From Nocardioides sp. (GTDB lineage: Bacteria > Actinomycetota > Actinomycetes > Propionibacteriales > Nocardioidaceae): a stretch of 64,000 nt of DNA. Below are positions 27,183 to 35,407 of this stretch, piece after piece. Location of the stretch: the NCBI RefSeq assembly GCF_030149505.1, contig NZ_JASBRN010000045.1, positions 248,001 through 312,000 of the forward strand, in the 5' to 3' direction. The position numbers and the translations under genes were made by a program. The notes under the pieces are model-generated. The model was not told where the DNA came from. It searched no databases and saw only the letters and a list, made by a program, of their open reading frames with translations. The number at the start of each line of letters is the position of its first letter. The stretch's first letter is position 1.

Positions 27183-27429
27183 GGGACAGTATTTCCCCAG
27201 GTCAGGTCCACTTTTTCGCAACATTCCTGCCGTCCGATCGAAGCCCAGCCCGAGCGAGCACCCCAGGCGGGGGCGAGGCTGGAGCGGACCGCGACCAAGA
27301 AGCCCAAGCGGCGCCGAGGGCGACCACGCCTTCTCGAAATCCAGGACCTGCTGCCGCGCGAACCCGCCACAACCCGCCGACGGCGACCCAGGGAGCAACC
27401 CGGGGGGCGGCAGAGCGACCGGCGTACGG
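27183..27429. other. Gene-free stretch between LexA box and repeats
   Basis: About 250 nt with no convincing gene. The part next to the LexA box (27183-27235) is less GC-rich than the surroundings, with ATTT and a CTTTTTC tract. The remainder is GC-rich, and its open frames look like random shadows. It could be decayed coding sequence, but no family is recognisable. Confidence 0.4.
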
Positions 27430-27463
27430 GGTTTCGAGACGGCGCTGGCGCGCCTCCTCAACC
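27430..27463. repeat. Degenerate dispersed repeat, copy B
   Basis: GGTTTCGAGACGGCGCTGGC followed by GCGCCTCCTCAACC is a degraded relative of the GGTCTCGA...CTCGACCA repeat, lying 20 nt before copy C. Confidence 0.5.
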
Positions 27464-27484
27464 GCCGTACATGTCGGTGTGCGG

Positions 27485-27528
27485 GGTCTCGACGACGGCT
27501 CGCTGGCGCTCGCCTGCTCGACCACCGG
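27485..27528. repeat. GGTCTCGA...CTCGACCA dispersed repeat, copy C
   Basis: GGTCTCGACGACGGCTCGCT, then GGCGCTCGCCTGCTCGACCA and CCGG. It has partly self-complementary ends and GC-rich alternating CGCT units; it lies 35 nt after the stop of the minus-strand P-loop gene, where it could act as a terminator. Repeats of this style are very common in Nocardioides-type genomes. Confidence 0.65.
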
Positions 27529-27562
27529 AAGGTGGCGGTGGCAGGCCGCCTCGACCGCCCCC

Positions 27563-28531
27563 TCAGAACACCCCGGCCGGGGCGTGGTGCAGCCCGGTGG
27601 CCTGGGCTCCGACGCCGAGGCGCCAGCGGGCCTCGGCGAGCACGTCGACGGGGAGGCTGCGGCGCACGAGGTCGCGGACCGCGGCGTGGCGGTAGCGGTG
27701 GGTCTCACCGTGGCGTTCGAGCAGGCGGGCCTCGCGGGCGCGGGCGAGCTGGTCGATGCCGGCGGCGGCGTCGAGGAGGGCGCCTGGCGCGTGCGGGCCG
27801 GCGACGGCCACGATGCTCGCGGCGAGCCGGCTGTCCTCGTCCAGGTCCGCGAGGGTTGCATGGGTGCGGGTGGCGAGGGCGTCGGCGAAGGGGGTGCGGA
27901 GCGCGTCGAGGTCCTGCTCCCGAGCGGCCAGGCCGGCCAGGACCCGCAGCACCTCCGGCTCCAGCAGCGCGCGCAGGTGGGAGACGTGGCCGCGGGTCAC
28001 ACGCGCGAGCCCGGCGACGAGGAGCTCTTCGGAGAGCCCGGGACGGTGGCCCAGGGCGGACTCGAGGAGTCGCCGGACGGCGTCGCGGGGCAGCCCGGGG
28101 AGGTGGACGATGTCGCGGTCGACGAGGTCGCCGGGGTGGACGCCGATCACGACCCGGCCACCGCGCCCCTCGACCGCGGCCAGGAGCGCCTCGAGGTCCG
28201 GCACCGGCACGAGGTGGGCGTCGTCGACGACGACGGTGGGGGAGTCGGTGTGGGACAGCAGCGTCCCCACCTGCTCGAGCGGCGTGGTGGGCCGTGGCGA
28301 CCACGGGGACGGTGGGACGCGCAGCACCGGGTGCCCGGCGTCGGCGCGACGGCGTACGACGGTCTCGACCAGCGCGGTCACGCCGGTGCCGGGCATGCCG
28401 ACCACCTGCACCGAGTCGGTGCGCAGCACCTGCTCGGCGGTGCGCAGCTGGTCGTCGCGACCGACGGGTGCGCGGGCGCCGCCCGTCCGCGTGGCATGGA
28501 CAGACGACAACGTCGAGCGCTCCTCGCGCAT
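27563..28531 (-). CDS. P-loop ATPase-like protein with degenerate Walker A
   Basis: 322 aa. The start PVGRDDQLRTAEQVL followed by VVGMPGTGVTAL resembles the N-terminal AAA/NACHT-like ATPase domains of large LuxR-type regulators. The signature Lys of GxxGxGK[ST] is Val here. Walker B-like PTVVVDDAHLVPV and sensor-like RVVIGVHPGD follow. The protein ends after a helical region with no helix-turn-helix, so it resembles a truncated or stand-alone relative of LAL regulators. It may bind nucleotide weakly or not at all. It sits in the accessory stretch next to the repeats. Function unknown. Confidence 0.7.
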   Translation of the reverse strand: MREERSTLSSVHATRTGGARAPVGRDDQLRTAEQVLRTDSVQVVGMPGTGVTALVETVVRRRADAGHPVLRVPPSPWSPRPTTPLEQVGTLLSHTDSPTVVVDDAHLVPVPDLEALLAAVEGRGGRVVIGVHPGDLVDRDIVHLPGLPRDAVRRLLESALGHRPGLSEELLVAGLARVTRGHVSHLRALLEPEVLRVLAGLAAREQDLDALRTPFADALATRTHATLADLDEDSRLAASIVAVAGPHAPGALLDAAAGIDQLARAREARLLERHGETHRYRHAAVRDLVRRSLPVDVLAEARWRLGVGAQATGLHHAPAGVF

Positions 28532-28683
28532 GTGGGCCCCCCGGCTCGATCAGACGGAGGTCCGAGCGCCCCCGCCTGTCCTCACGCTACCCGCCGAGGC
28601 CGACAGCGGCATCCACGACCCGTGCACGGGACGGACACCGGTGGTGAACGACGCGGTGACGGCGGTGGAGGGCGTGGCCCGGG

Positions 28684-29355
28684 TCAGCCGAAGGGCAGCG
28701 GCTCCGGTGCGAGCGAGACCGCCTTGGCCCGGGCCGCGGTGAGCCGGCGCCGGTGGTGCTGGCGGCACAACACCTCGTAGGCCACGTCCACGTCGGCGTC
28801 CCCGCCGCCGGGGCCGGGTTGCGGCTGCTCGACGTCCCCGACGACGATCACCTCGCCCTCGACGACCATGACGCCGTTCTCGGTGCGCGCGTTGTGCGTG
28901 GCCCGCTTGCCGCACCAGCACAGCGCCTCGACCTGGAGCACGTGCATCCGGTCGGCGAGCTCGACCAGCCTCGCCGACCCCGCGAACAGAGCGGTGCGGA
29001 AGTCGGTGAGGATGCCGAAGGCGAAGACGTCGATCTGGAGCTCGTCGACGACCTTGGCCAGCTGGTCGACCTGGTCGGCGGAGTAGAACTGCGCCTCGTC
29101 GCAGACGAGGTAGTCGATCCGGGCGCCCTGGGTCAGGCTGTCGACGACGTAGCGCCAGAAGTCGAACGCCTCGTCGACCTCGATCGCCTCGTGCGTGAGC
29201 CCGAGGCGGCTGGACAGGCGGCCCGTGCCGGCCCGGTCGCGGGTGACGAAGATCCGACCCTGTCGACCCCGCGCGGCGTGGTTGTGGTTGGTCTGGAGCG
29301 CCAACGTGCTCTTGCCGGAGTCCATCGTGCCGGTGAAGAACTGGAGCTCAGCCAC
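28684..29355 (-). CDS. tdk: Thymidine kinase (class II)
   Basis: 223-aa salvage enzyme phosphorylating thymidine. P-loop FTGTMDSGKST near the N-terminus, Walker B region YLVCDEAQFYSADQVDQL with the catalytic Glu, FGILTDFRTALFAGSARL, and the zinc-binding pairs CWCGK and C..H in LCRQHHRR. GTG 29355 (VAELQFFTG) is supported by a -10 TAGGAT ending 8 nt upstream. The frame is open further upstream, but that sequence lies antisense to the rhodanese gene. Confidence 0.93.
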   Translation of the reverse strand: MAELQFFTGTMDSGKSTLALQTNHNHAARGRQGRIFVTRDRAGTGRLSSRLGLTHEAIEVDEAFDFWRYVVDSLTQGARIDYLVCDEAQFYSADQVDQLAKVVDELQIDVFAFGILTDFRTALFAGSARLVELADRMHVLQVEALCWCGKRATHNARTENGVMVVEGEVIVVGDVEQPQPGPGGGDADVDVAYEVLCRQHHRRRLTAARAKAVSLAPEPLPFG

Positions 29356-29363
29356 GGGGCGAG

Positions 29364-29369
29364 ATCCTA
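29364..29369 (-). promoter_or_regulatory. -10 element TAGGAT of tdk
   Basis: Minus-strand TAGGAT ends 8 nt before GTG 29355, compatible with a leaderless tdk mRNA. It lies back to back with the -10 of the rhodanese gene. Confidence 0.55.
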
Positions 29370-29380
29370 AGCGCGTCGGG

Positions 29381-29386
29381 CAGGAT
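29381..29386 (+). promoter_or_regulatory. -10-like CAGGAT of the rhodanese gene
   Basis: CAGGAT ends 7 nt before ATG 29394. The first base departs from TANNNT, so support is moderate. It favours 29394 over the in-frame ATG at 29385. Confidence 0.4.
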
Positions 29387-29393
29387 GACGGGC

Positions 29394-30230
29394 ATGCCCG
29401 ACCTCCCGGTGTCGCCGCTGGTGTCCACGACCGAGCTCCGCGCGCTGCTGACCAGCGAGCCGCGGCCGGTGCTGCTGGACGTGCGCTACCGGCTGGGCGG
29501 ACCGCCCGGTGAGCCCCTGCACGAGGCCGGCCACGTCCCCGGAGCGGCGTACGTCGACCTCGACCGCGACCTGGCGGCCCCGCCGGGTGCGGGCGGTCGG
29601 CACCCGCTGCCCGACAGCGCCTCATTCCTGGCGGCCATGCGGGCCGCCGGGGTGCGCGCGGACCGGCCGGTCGTGGTCTACGACGACTGGTCCGGCCACG
29701 CCGCCGCCCGGGCCTGGTGGCTGCTGCGGCACCACGGGCACGCTGACGTCCGCGTGCTCGACGGCGGCTGGTCGGCCTGGGTGGCCGACGGCGGACCGGT
29801 CGAGACCGGACCGGTGACTCCCGAGCCCGGCGACCTCGACGGGGAACCGGGCCACATGCCGGTCGTGGAGGCCGACGGTGTGCTCGACGTCGAGGTGCTC
29901 ATCGACGCGAGGGCGCCCGAGCGCTACCGCGGGGAGGTCGAGCCGGTGGACCCCGTGGCAGGCCACGTCCCCGGTGCGGTGAACGTGCCGACGGCCCGAA
30001 ACCTCACCGATGGCGGTCGGTTCCGCCCGGTCGAGGAGCTGCGGGAGGTGTACGCCGGGGTCGGGGCGGTCCCCGGGGCCGACGTCGCGGCGTACTGCGG
30101 GTCCGGGGTCACCGCCTGCCTCGACGTGCTGGCGCTGGAGCTGGCCGGAGTGCGGGCCGCGCTCTACCCCGGCAGCTGGTCGGGGTGGATCACGGACCCG
30201 TCGCGACCTGTCACCAATGAATCCCCTTGA
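29394..30230 (+). CDS. Thiosulfate / 3-mercaptopyruvate sulfurtransferase
   Basis: 278 aa with two rhodanese domains. The inactive N-terminal domain has LLDVRYRLGGPPG and HVPGAAYVDLDRDL; the catalytic C-terminal domain has LIDARAPERYRGEVEPVDPV, GHVPGAVNVP and the active-site Cys loop YCGSGVTAC near residue 235. The CGSGVT loop is the form found in mercaptopyruvate sulfurtransferases (CRKGVT is typical of thiosulfate enzymes). The last 20 nt overlap the 3' end of the convergent SDR gene. Confidence 0.92.
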   Translation: MPDLPVSPLVSTTELRALLTSEPRPVLLDVRYRLGGPPGEPLHEAGHVPGAAYVDLDRDLAAPPGAGGRHPLPDSASFLAAMRAAGVRADRPVVVYDDWSGHAAARAWWLLRHHGHADVRVLDGGWSAWVADGGPVETGPVTPEPGDLDGEPGHMPVVEADGVLDVEVLIDARAPERYRGEVEPVDPVAGHVPGAVNVPTARNLTDGGRFRPVEELREVYAGVGAVPGADVAAYCGSGVTACLDVLALELAGVRAALYPGSWSGWITDPSRPVTNESP

Positions 30231-32217
30231 AGACCCTCGCGAGCATGATCTGCTCGGACTCGCGCGAGCCCTGACCCGCGTCGCCGCGGGCGGCGGCGGA
30301 GTCCGGGAACACGTGGTAGGCCATGTTGAGGATCCGGAAAGCCAGCTTCGGCGCCACCGTGTGCGCGATCGCGCCGGCGTTGCCCAGCGCGGTGTTGATC
30401 TCGTGCGGGCGCTCGACCATCGCCTTGATGACCAGGTCGGCGGCCTGCGCCGGGCTGATCGTGGGGAACTTGTCGTAGATCTTGGTCGGGGCGATCATCG
30501 GCGTCCGCACCAAGGGCATGTGGATGCCGGTGAAGGTGATCCCGTCGCCGACCAGCTCCGAGGACACCACGTTGGACCAGCTGTCGAGGGCGGCCTTGGA
30601 GGCGACGTACGCCGAGAAGCGCGGCGGGTTGGTCTGCACGCCGATCGAGGAGATGTTGACGATGTGCCCGCGGCGCTGCTCGCGCATGACCGGGATCAGC
30701 CCCATCACCAGGCGGATCGCGCCGAAGTAGTTGAGCTGCATCGTGCGCTCGAAGTCGTGGAAGCGGTCGTGGGAGAGTTTCAGCGAGCGGCGGATCGAGC
30801 GACCGGCGTTGTTCACCACGAAGTCCACCGAGGGCAGCTCGGCGCTGATCTGGGCGCACAGGGCGTCGATCGCGTCGAGGTCGGAGAGGTCGCACGGGTA
30901 GACGTGGGCGGTGCCGCCGCGTGACTCGATGACCGCCTTGGTCTCCTCGAGCTTGTCCTTGCCGCGGGCCACCAGCACCGGGATGCCGCCGCACTGGGCG
31001 ACCTTGAGCGCGGTGACCTGGCCGATGCCCGAGGAGGCGCCGGTGATCACGACGTGCTTGCCCTCGAGCGCGGCACGGTTGCCCTTGTCGCGCCCGCTGG
31101 AGGTGTCGAGGTGCTCCTCCCAGTAGCCCCACAGCGTGCGGGCGTAGGTCTCCAGGTCGGGGACGCCGATCCCGGACCCCGACAGCGCCTTCTCGGTGCG
31201 CCGGGAGTCGAAGACGGGGGCGAACCCGACGTGGCCCAGGACCTCGGCGGGGACGCCGAGCTGGCTCGTGACCGGGTCCAGCGCGGACTGCACCAGGCCG
31301 TTGCGCGCCAGCGCCGCGGCGTACGTCGAGGGGCGCAGCGCGCGGGGCACCAGGGCGAGTGGTCCGGCCTGGGTCACCGACCGGTCGACCGGCGTGGCGA
31401 AGCGCGGGGCCCCGGCCGCGGCGCAGAAGGCGTTGACGACGTCGACGACCGGCTGGGGGTCGGGGTTGACCAGGTGGAAGGCCTGGCCGTCGAGCCCGGG
31501 GGTATGGGCGATGTGGTCCATCGCGGTGGCGACGTAGTCGACCGGCACGACGTTGGTGTCGCCGAGGTCGACGCCGACCAGGGGCAGCCAGGCGGGCAAC
31601 CGGTCGCGCATCGCCTTCATCAGCGGGAAGAAGTAGTAGGGGCCGTCGACCTTGTCCATCGCCCCGGTCTGGGAGTCGCCGACCACGATCGAGGGTCGGT
31701 AGACCCGCCACGGGACGCTCGCCTCCTCGCGCACGATGCGCTCGGACTCGAACTTCGTGCGGTGGTACGGCGAGGGCAGGTGCTGGCCCTCGTCGAACAT
31801 CGTCTCGTCGAAGCGCCCGCGGTACTCGCCCGCGGCGGCCACCGAGGAGACCTGGTGGAAGCAGCCGACCCGCAGGTCCTCGGCGAGCCGGACCGCGTGC
31901 CGGGTGCCGTCGACGTTCATCACCTGGTTGGTGGCGTCGTCGGCGGTCATGTCGTAGATCGCCGCGAGGTGGAAGAAGTGGTCGATCCGGCCGCGGTGCT
32001 CCTCGACCCACGCGGGGTCGACGCCGAGGGCGTCGGCGGAGAGGTCGCCCACGACCGGGGTGACGCGGTCGGTGCCCCAACGCCGGATCAGCGCCTCCAT
32101 CCGCGCGAGGCTGCCCGAGCGGACGAGCACAAAGACCTCGCCCTCACGGTGGTCGAGCAGCTCGGCCACGAGATGACGGCCGATGAACCCTGTGGCGCCG
32201 GTCACGAAGTACGACAT
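30211..32217 (-). CDS. Two-domain SDR protein, acyl-CoA reductase-like (AcrA1 type)
   Basis: 668 aa with two Rossmann domains. The N-terminal extended SDR starts with TGATGFIGRHLVAELL and contains YHRTKFESERIV, the Tyr-Lys catalytic pair. The C-terminal classical SDR starts near residue 380 with VITGASSGIGQVTALKVA and has NNAGRSIRRSL and YVASKAALDSW. This fusion matches mycobacterial AcrA1/Rv3391-like proteins linked to reduction of fatty acyl-CoA to aldehyde or alcohol. ATG 32217 follows -10 TAGTCT by 6 nt. Substrate is inferred. Confidence 0.88.
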   Translation of the reverse strand: MSYFVTGATGFIGRHLVAELLDHREGEVFVLVRSGSLARMEALIRRWGTDRVTPVVGDLSADALGVDPAWVEEHRGRIDHFFHLAAIYDMTADDATNQVMNVDGTRHAVRLAEDLRVGCFHQVSSVAAAGEYRGRFDETMFDEGQHLPSPYHRTKFESERIVREEASVPWRVYRPSIVVGDSQTGAMDKVDGPYYFFPLMKAMRDRLPAWLPLVGVDLGDTNVVPVDYVATAMDHIAHTPGLDGQAFHLVNPDPQPVVDVVNAFCAAAGAPRFATPVDRSVTQAGPLALVPRALRPSTYAAALARNGLVQSALDPVTSQLGVPAEVLGHVGFAPVFDSRRTEKALSGSGIGVPDLETYARTLWGYWEEHLDTSSGRDKGNRAALEGKHVVITGASSGIGQVTALKVAQCGGIPVLVARGKDKLEETKAVIESRGGTAHVYPCDLSDLDAIDALCAQISAELPSVDFVVNNAGRSIRRSLKLSHDRFHDFERTMQLNYFGAIRLVMGLIPVMREQRRGHIVNISSIGVQTNPPRFSAYVASKAALDSWSNVVSSELVGDGITFTGIHMPLVRTPMIAPTKIYDKFPTISPAQAADLVIKAMVERPHEINTALGNAGAIAHTVAPKLAFRILNMAYHVFPDSAAARGDAGQGSRESEQIMLARVFKGIHW

Positions 32218-32223
32218 GGCCGG

Positions 32224-32229
32224 AGACTA
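32224..32229 (-). promoter_or_regulatory. -10 element TAGTCT of the SDR gene
   Basis: Minus-strand TAGTCT ends 6 nt before ATG 32217, with no Shine-Dalgarno: a likely leaderless start. Confidence 0.6.
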
Positions 32230-32278
32230 GCCCGCTGCGCCCGCCTTGGGCACCGGTCCGGAGGAACCGGTGGGGGCC

Positions 32279-33229
32279 TCAGTCCTTGGAGCCGAACATG
32301 ATCTCGTCCCAGCTCGGCACCGAGGCGCGGCCGCGGCCCTTGCGCGCCGGCCGGCGGGCGGGCGGCGCGTCGTGGTGTTCCTCGTCCGCCGCCGCGGCGG
32401 GGGGCTCGGGCTGGCCGGGCTCCGCGACGGGTGCGGGCGCCTCGGTGGGGGCCACGGCCGGGATCTCGGCGGCCGGGGACTCGGCGGCCGGGGACGGGGC
32501 GGCCGGGGGCTCGAGGTAGGCCTCGACGGGGGCGGGGGAGACCAGGTGGATGGCGTCGTCACCCAGCGGCAGCTCCTCGGCGCCCTCGTCGACGGCGGCC
32601 GCGCGTCGGCGGCGGACCTGCTCGAGGTCGTCCTGGGTCGGGGGCGCGGGAGGAGTGGCGATCTGGTCGCCGACCAGCCAGCGGGCGTCGTCGTCCTCGG
32701 CCACGGCGTAGTTGCCGCGCATGTCGAAGGTGAAGGTCGCCGTGCCCGTGCGGGCCTGGGCGGCGTACGCCGCGGTGAGCACCCAGCGGCCGTCCTCGCG
32801 GCGCCAGGCGTCCCAGGTGACGCTGTCGGCCCCGACGTTGACGCTGCGCAGGTGGGTCTCGACGGCCTCGCCGAGGATGCGCGCACCGTCACCGCTGCGG
32901 CGGCGGATCGAGCTGCGCTGGGCGCGCTCGGCGACGTGGGCGCGCTCGGCGAGGACCGGTCCCGCGAACGGCATGATCTTCTCCACCGTGGTCCGGGCGG
33001 CCTCGGCGACGGCCTCGGGGGTCTCGCCGGCGCGGATGCGGGCCTGGATGTCGCGGGGGCGCAGGACGCTGTCCATGGGGATCTCCAACTGGCCGAGTCG
33101 TGAGGTGTCGCCGCGCAGCGCGCTGCGGAGCCGGGAGTCGACGTCGAGGGTGAACTCCTCGCCGGTGTCGCTGACCAGGAGCAGGCGCTTCCCGTCCTCG
33201 CTCGTGCCCGCGAGGGTCAGGTGCACCAC
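32279..33229 (-). CDS. sepH: Septation protein SepH (DUF3071)
   Basis: 316 aa. The N-terminal DUF3071 domain (HLTLAGTSEDGKRLLLVSDT, then LRPRDIQARIRAGETPEAVA with helix-turn-helix character) is followed by a long Ala/Pro/Glu-rich disordered region and a conserved C-terminal tail (SVPSWDEIMFGSKD). In Streptomyces and mycobacteria SepH binds FtsZ and promotes its assembly. GTG 33229 is chosen because AGGGAGG precedes it by 9 nt and it gives the normal N-terminus, although the frame stays open to 33658. Confidence 0.9.
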   Translation of the reverse strand: MVHLTLAGTSEDGKRLLLVSDTGEEFTLDVDSRLRSALRGDTSRLGQLEIPMDSVLRPRDIQARIRAGETPEAVAEAARTTVEKIMPFAGPVLAERAHVAERAQRSSIRRRSGDGARILGEAVETHLRSVNVGADSVTWDAWRREDGRWVLTAAYAAQARTGTATFTFDMRGNYAVAEDDDARWLVGDQIATPPAPPTQDDLEQVRRRRAAAVDEGAEELPLGDDAIHLVSPAPVEAYLEPPAAPSPAAESPAAEIPAVAPTEAPAPVAEPGQPEPPAAAADEEHHDAPPARRPARKGRGRASVPSWDEIMFGSKD

Positions 33230-33378
33230 GTCGGTCCACCTCCCTGCTGATCGGACACTGCTCCTCGTCGTCACCCCGGACTCCCGGGGTGGCGCGAGCC
33301 TACGCCAGCGCGACCGCCTCCCCGCGGACCTCGGTGTCCACCGTGACCGTGGCGTCGCTCGCACCCGGCGCCTCGGGT

Positions 33379-33384
33379 GAGGAT
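33379..33384 (+). promoter_or_regulatory. -10-like GAGGAT before the leader ORF
   Basis: GAGGAT ends 6 nt before ATG 33391. It keeps only A at position 2 and T at position 6 of TANNNT, so support is weak. Confidence 0.25.
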
Positions 33385-33390
33385 GGAGGC

Positions 33391-33435
33391 ATGAGCAGGA
33401 CCGGATCGCCGCGACCGACGAGAGGTACGCCGTGA
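33391..33435 (+). CDS. 14-codon leader ORF overlapping the channel gene
   Basis: ATG 33391 opens a 14-residue frame (MSRTGSPRPTRGTP) whose TGA at 33433-33435 overlaps the GTG of the downstream gene at 33432 as GTGA. This is the same stop/start overlap used throughout the window for translational coupling. GATGGAGG lies directly before the ATG. Whether it is translated is not shown by the sequence; its small size means it could be chance. Confidence 0.35.
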   Translation: MSRTGSPRPTRGTP

Positions 33436-34049
33436 GCACCCTGGTGGTCCTCGACCTCCTCGGGATCTTCGTCTTCGCGATCTCGGGCGCCCTGGTGGCC
33501 GTGCGCAAGGAGCTCGACGTCTTCGGCGTGCTGCTCCTGGCCGGCGTCACCGGGCTGGGGGGTGGCTTCCTGCGCGACGTGCTCATCGACGCGACCCCGC
33601 CCGCGGCCCTCACCGACTGGAAGTACCTCCTGGTGCCGGTCGCCGCCGGCCTGCTCACCTTCGGCTACCACCCGACGCTGGGACGGATGGAGCGGATGGT
33701 CAACGTCTTCGACGCCTTCGGGCTCTCGCTCTTCTGCGTCGCCGGCGCGCTCAAGGCCGTCGACTACGGTCTGGGTCCGGTCCCGGCCGCGCTGCTGGGC
33801 ATGACCACCGGCATCGGCGGCGGCATCCTGCGCGACGTCCTCGCCGGCCGGGTGCCGGTCATCTTCCGCGGCGAGCTCTACGCCACCCCGGCCCTGGCCG
33901 GCGCCTTCGTCGCGGTGCTCATGGACCGCGCTGACCTGCCCTTCGCCCTGGCCGCGGCCGCGGGGGCGGCGGTGTGCCTGGTGTGGCGCCTGCTCGCGCT
34001 CTGGCGGGGCTGGGAGGCGCCGACGCCCCGGGGGTCGGCCAGCGTCTGA
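33432..34049 (+). CDS. TRIC-type cation channel / UPF0126 (YicG) membrane protein
   Basis: 205 aa with seven predicted spans arranged as two similar halves. Both halves carry the family Gly-rich motif ending in RDVL (TGLGGGFLRDVLI near residue 40, TGIGGGILRDVLAG near residue 125). Family members are called UPF0126, glycine transporters or bacterial TRIC potassium channels; the sequence alone does not choose between them. GTG 33432 has AGAGG a short distance upstream and overlaps the stop of the leader ORF. It converges on the MFS gene. Confidence 0.88.
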   Translation: MSTLVVLDLLGIFVFAISGALVAVRKELDVFGVLLLAGVTGLGGGFLRDVLIDATPPAALTDWKYLLVPVAAGLLTFGYHPTLGRMERMVNVFDAFGLSLFCVAGALKAVDYGLGPVPAALLGMTTGIGGGILRDVLAGRVPVIFRGELYATPALAGAFVAVLMDRADLPFALAAAAGAAVCLVWRLLALWRGWEAPTPRGSASV

Positions 34050-34074
34050 ACGGCTGTCCGCGCCCCGGCGTTCC

Positions 34075-35295
34075 TCAGGAGGCGGGGAGGGGCGTCGCCT
34101 CGACGTGGTCCTCGTCCTGGTGCGCGGCATCCCGCGGCAGGCTGAGGGCGGCCACGGCGGCGAGCACCCCGGCGCCGAGGGAGACGAGGTACGCCGCGCT
34201 GGCGCCGGCGCTGTCCACGACGAAGCCCGAGGCGGCCGCGCCCGGGGCGACGCCGGCGACCAGGCCGGTCTGCACCATGGCCATCCCCTCGGTGAGGCGC
34301 GCGCGAGGAGTGGCGGACTCCACCAGCGACATCGACGCGATCAGGGTGGGGGCGATCGCAGCGCCGCCGAGGAGCAGCACCAGTCCCATCAGCGGCAGCG
34401 AGCCGACGAGGAAGAGCGGCGCCATGGCGCAGGCCATGGCGGTGGCGCCGACCTTGAGCCGGTACGCCGGGCCGCGGCGCCAGCTCACCGTGCCGGTGAC
34501 GACACCCGAGAGCAGGGAGCCGAGGGCCCACAGGGCCAGCAGACCGCCTGCCCAGGCGGGGGAGCCCTGCTCGTCGGCGAAGGCCACCGTGGTGACCTCG
34601 GCCGCCCCGAAGAGGACGCCGAGGCAGGCCGAGACGACGGTGAGCGGCACGAGGGTGCGCCAGGGCAGGGCGGCCGTCGTCTCCTCGACGGGGCGCTGGC
34701 GGTGCGCGGGAGGAGCGGTCGCGCGCTGCGCGGCGAAGCCCCAGGCGCCGAGCGAGCCGGCCACGGCCGCGACGGCCAGGCCGAGGACGGGGTCGACGAG
34801 GGTGGCCAGGACGGTGACGAGGATCGGTCCGAGGATGAAGACGACCTCGTCGAAGACGGCCTCGAGGGCATAGGCGGTCTGCACCTGGGTGGGCCGCTCC
34901 AGCACGTGTGCCCAGCGCGCGCGCACCGCGGAGCCGATCTGGGGCAGCGAGCCGCCCGCGACGGCCGCGGCGACGTACGCCGTCGTCAAGGGCCACCCGG
35001 CCTCGACCGACCAGACGAGGACCGACGTGGCGGCGCCGAAGACGGTGCCGGCGACCGCGAGGACCCGCCCCTGCCCGAAGCGGTCCAGCAGCCGTCCCTG
35101 GAGGATCGCGAGCACGGCGTTCGTGACCATGTAGGCCGCCGAGACCGAGCCCGCGGTGCCGTAGGAGCCCGTGGCGCCCTCGACCAGCAGGACGATGCCC
35201 AGGCCGGCCATCGAGATCGGCAGCCGGGCGACCAGGCCGGTCAGCGAGAACGCCAGGGCGCCGGGGAGTGCCAGCACGTCCCGGTAGGTCCTCAT
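34075..35295 (-). CDS. MFS transporter
   Basis: 406 aa with 12 hydrophobic segments. Conserved loop 2-3 motif [17 protein letters not shown] (the MFS motif A region) and [12 protein letters not shown] between the halves. It resembles the sugar-efflux/YbjJ-like drug-exporter group of actinobacteria, but the substrate cannot be read. ATG 35295 (MRTYRDVL) is chosen over the in-frame start at 35337 because GGAGGAG lies just upstream; a -10-like TAGGTT (35318-35323, minus strand) fits a short leader. Confidence 0.88.
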   Translation of the reverse strand: MRTYRDVLALPGALAFSLTGLVARLPISMAGLGIVLLVEGATGSYGTAGSVSAAYMVTNAVLAILQGRLLDRFGQGRVLAVAGTVFGAATSVLVWSVEAGWPLTTAYVAAAVAGGSLPQIGSAVRARWAHVLERPTQVQTAYALEAVFDEVVFILGPILVTVLATLVDPVLGLAVAAVAGSLGAWGFAAQRATAPPAHRQRPVEETTAALPWRTLVPLTVVSACLGVLFGAAEVTTVAFADEQGSPAWAGGLLALWALGSLLSGVVTGTVSWRRGPAYRLKVGATAMACAMAPLFLVGSLPLMGLVLLLGGAAIAPTLIASMSLVESATPRARLTEGMAMVQTGLVAGVAPGAAASGFVVDSAGASAAYLVSLGAGVLAAVAALSLPRDAAHQDEDHVEATPLPAS

Positions 35296-35395
35296 CGCTC
35301 CTCCCACCACGAGGTGGAACCTAGGCGGCAGGACCACACCCCACCAATCCGACCGCGTTCCGCGCTCGCACCGGCAGGGTGGTGGAGCGGGTTCC

Positions 35396-35401
35396 TACGA
35401 T
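35396..35401 (+). promoter_or_regulatory. -10 element TACGAT of hemH
   Basis: TACGAT ends 6 nt before ATG 35408; no Shine-Dalgarno is present, so a leaderless mRNA is likely. Confidence 0.6.
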
Positions 35402-35407
35402 GGCGTC

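Noticed and set aside
25477..28531. Genomic island or transposon carrying the HNH gene
   Set aside because: Repeats and an HNH gene are present, but I find no transposase, target-site duplication or tRNA attachment site; only the neighbourhood looks accessory.
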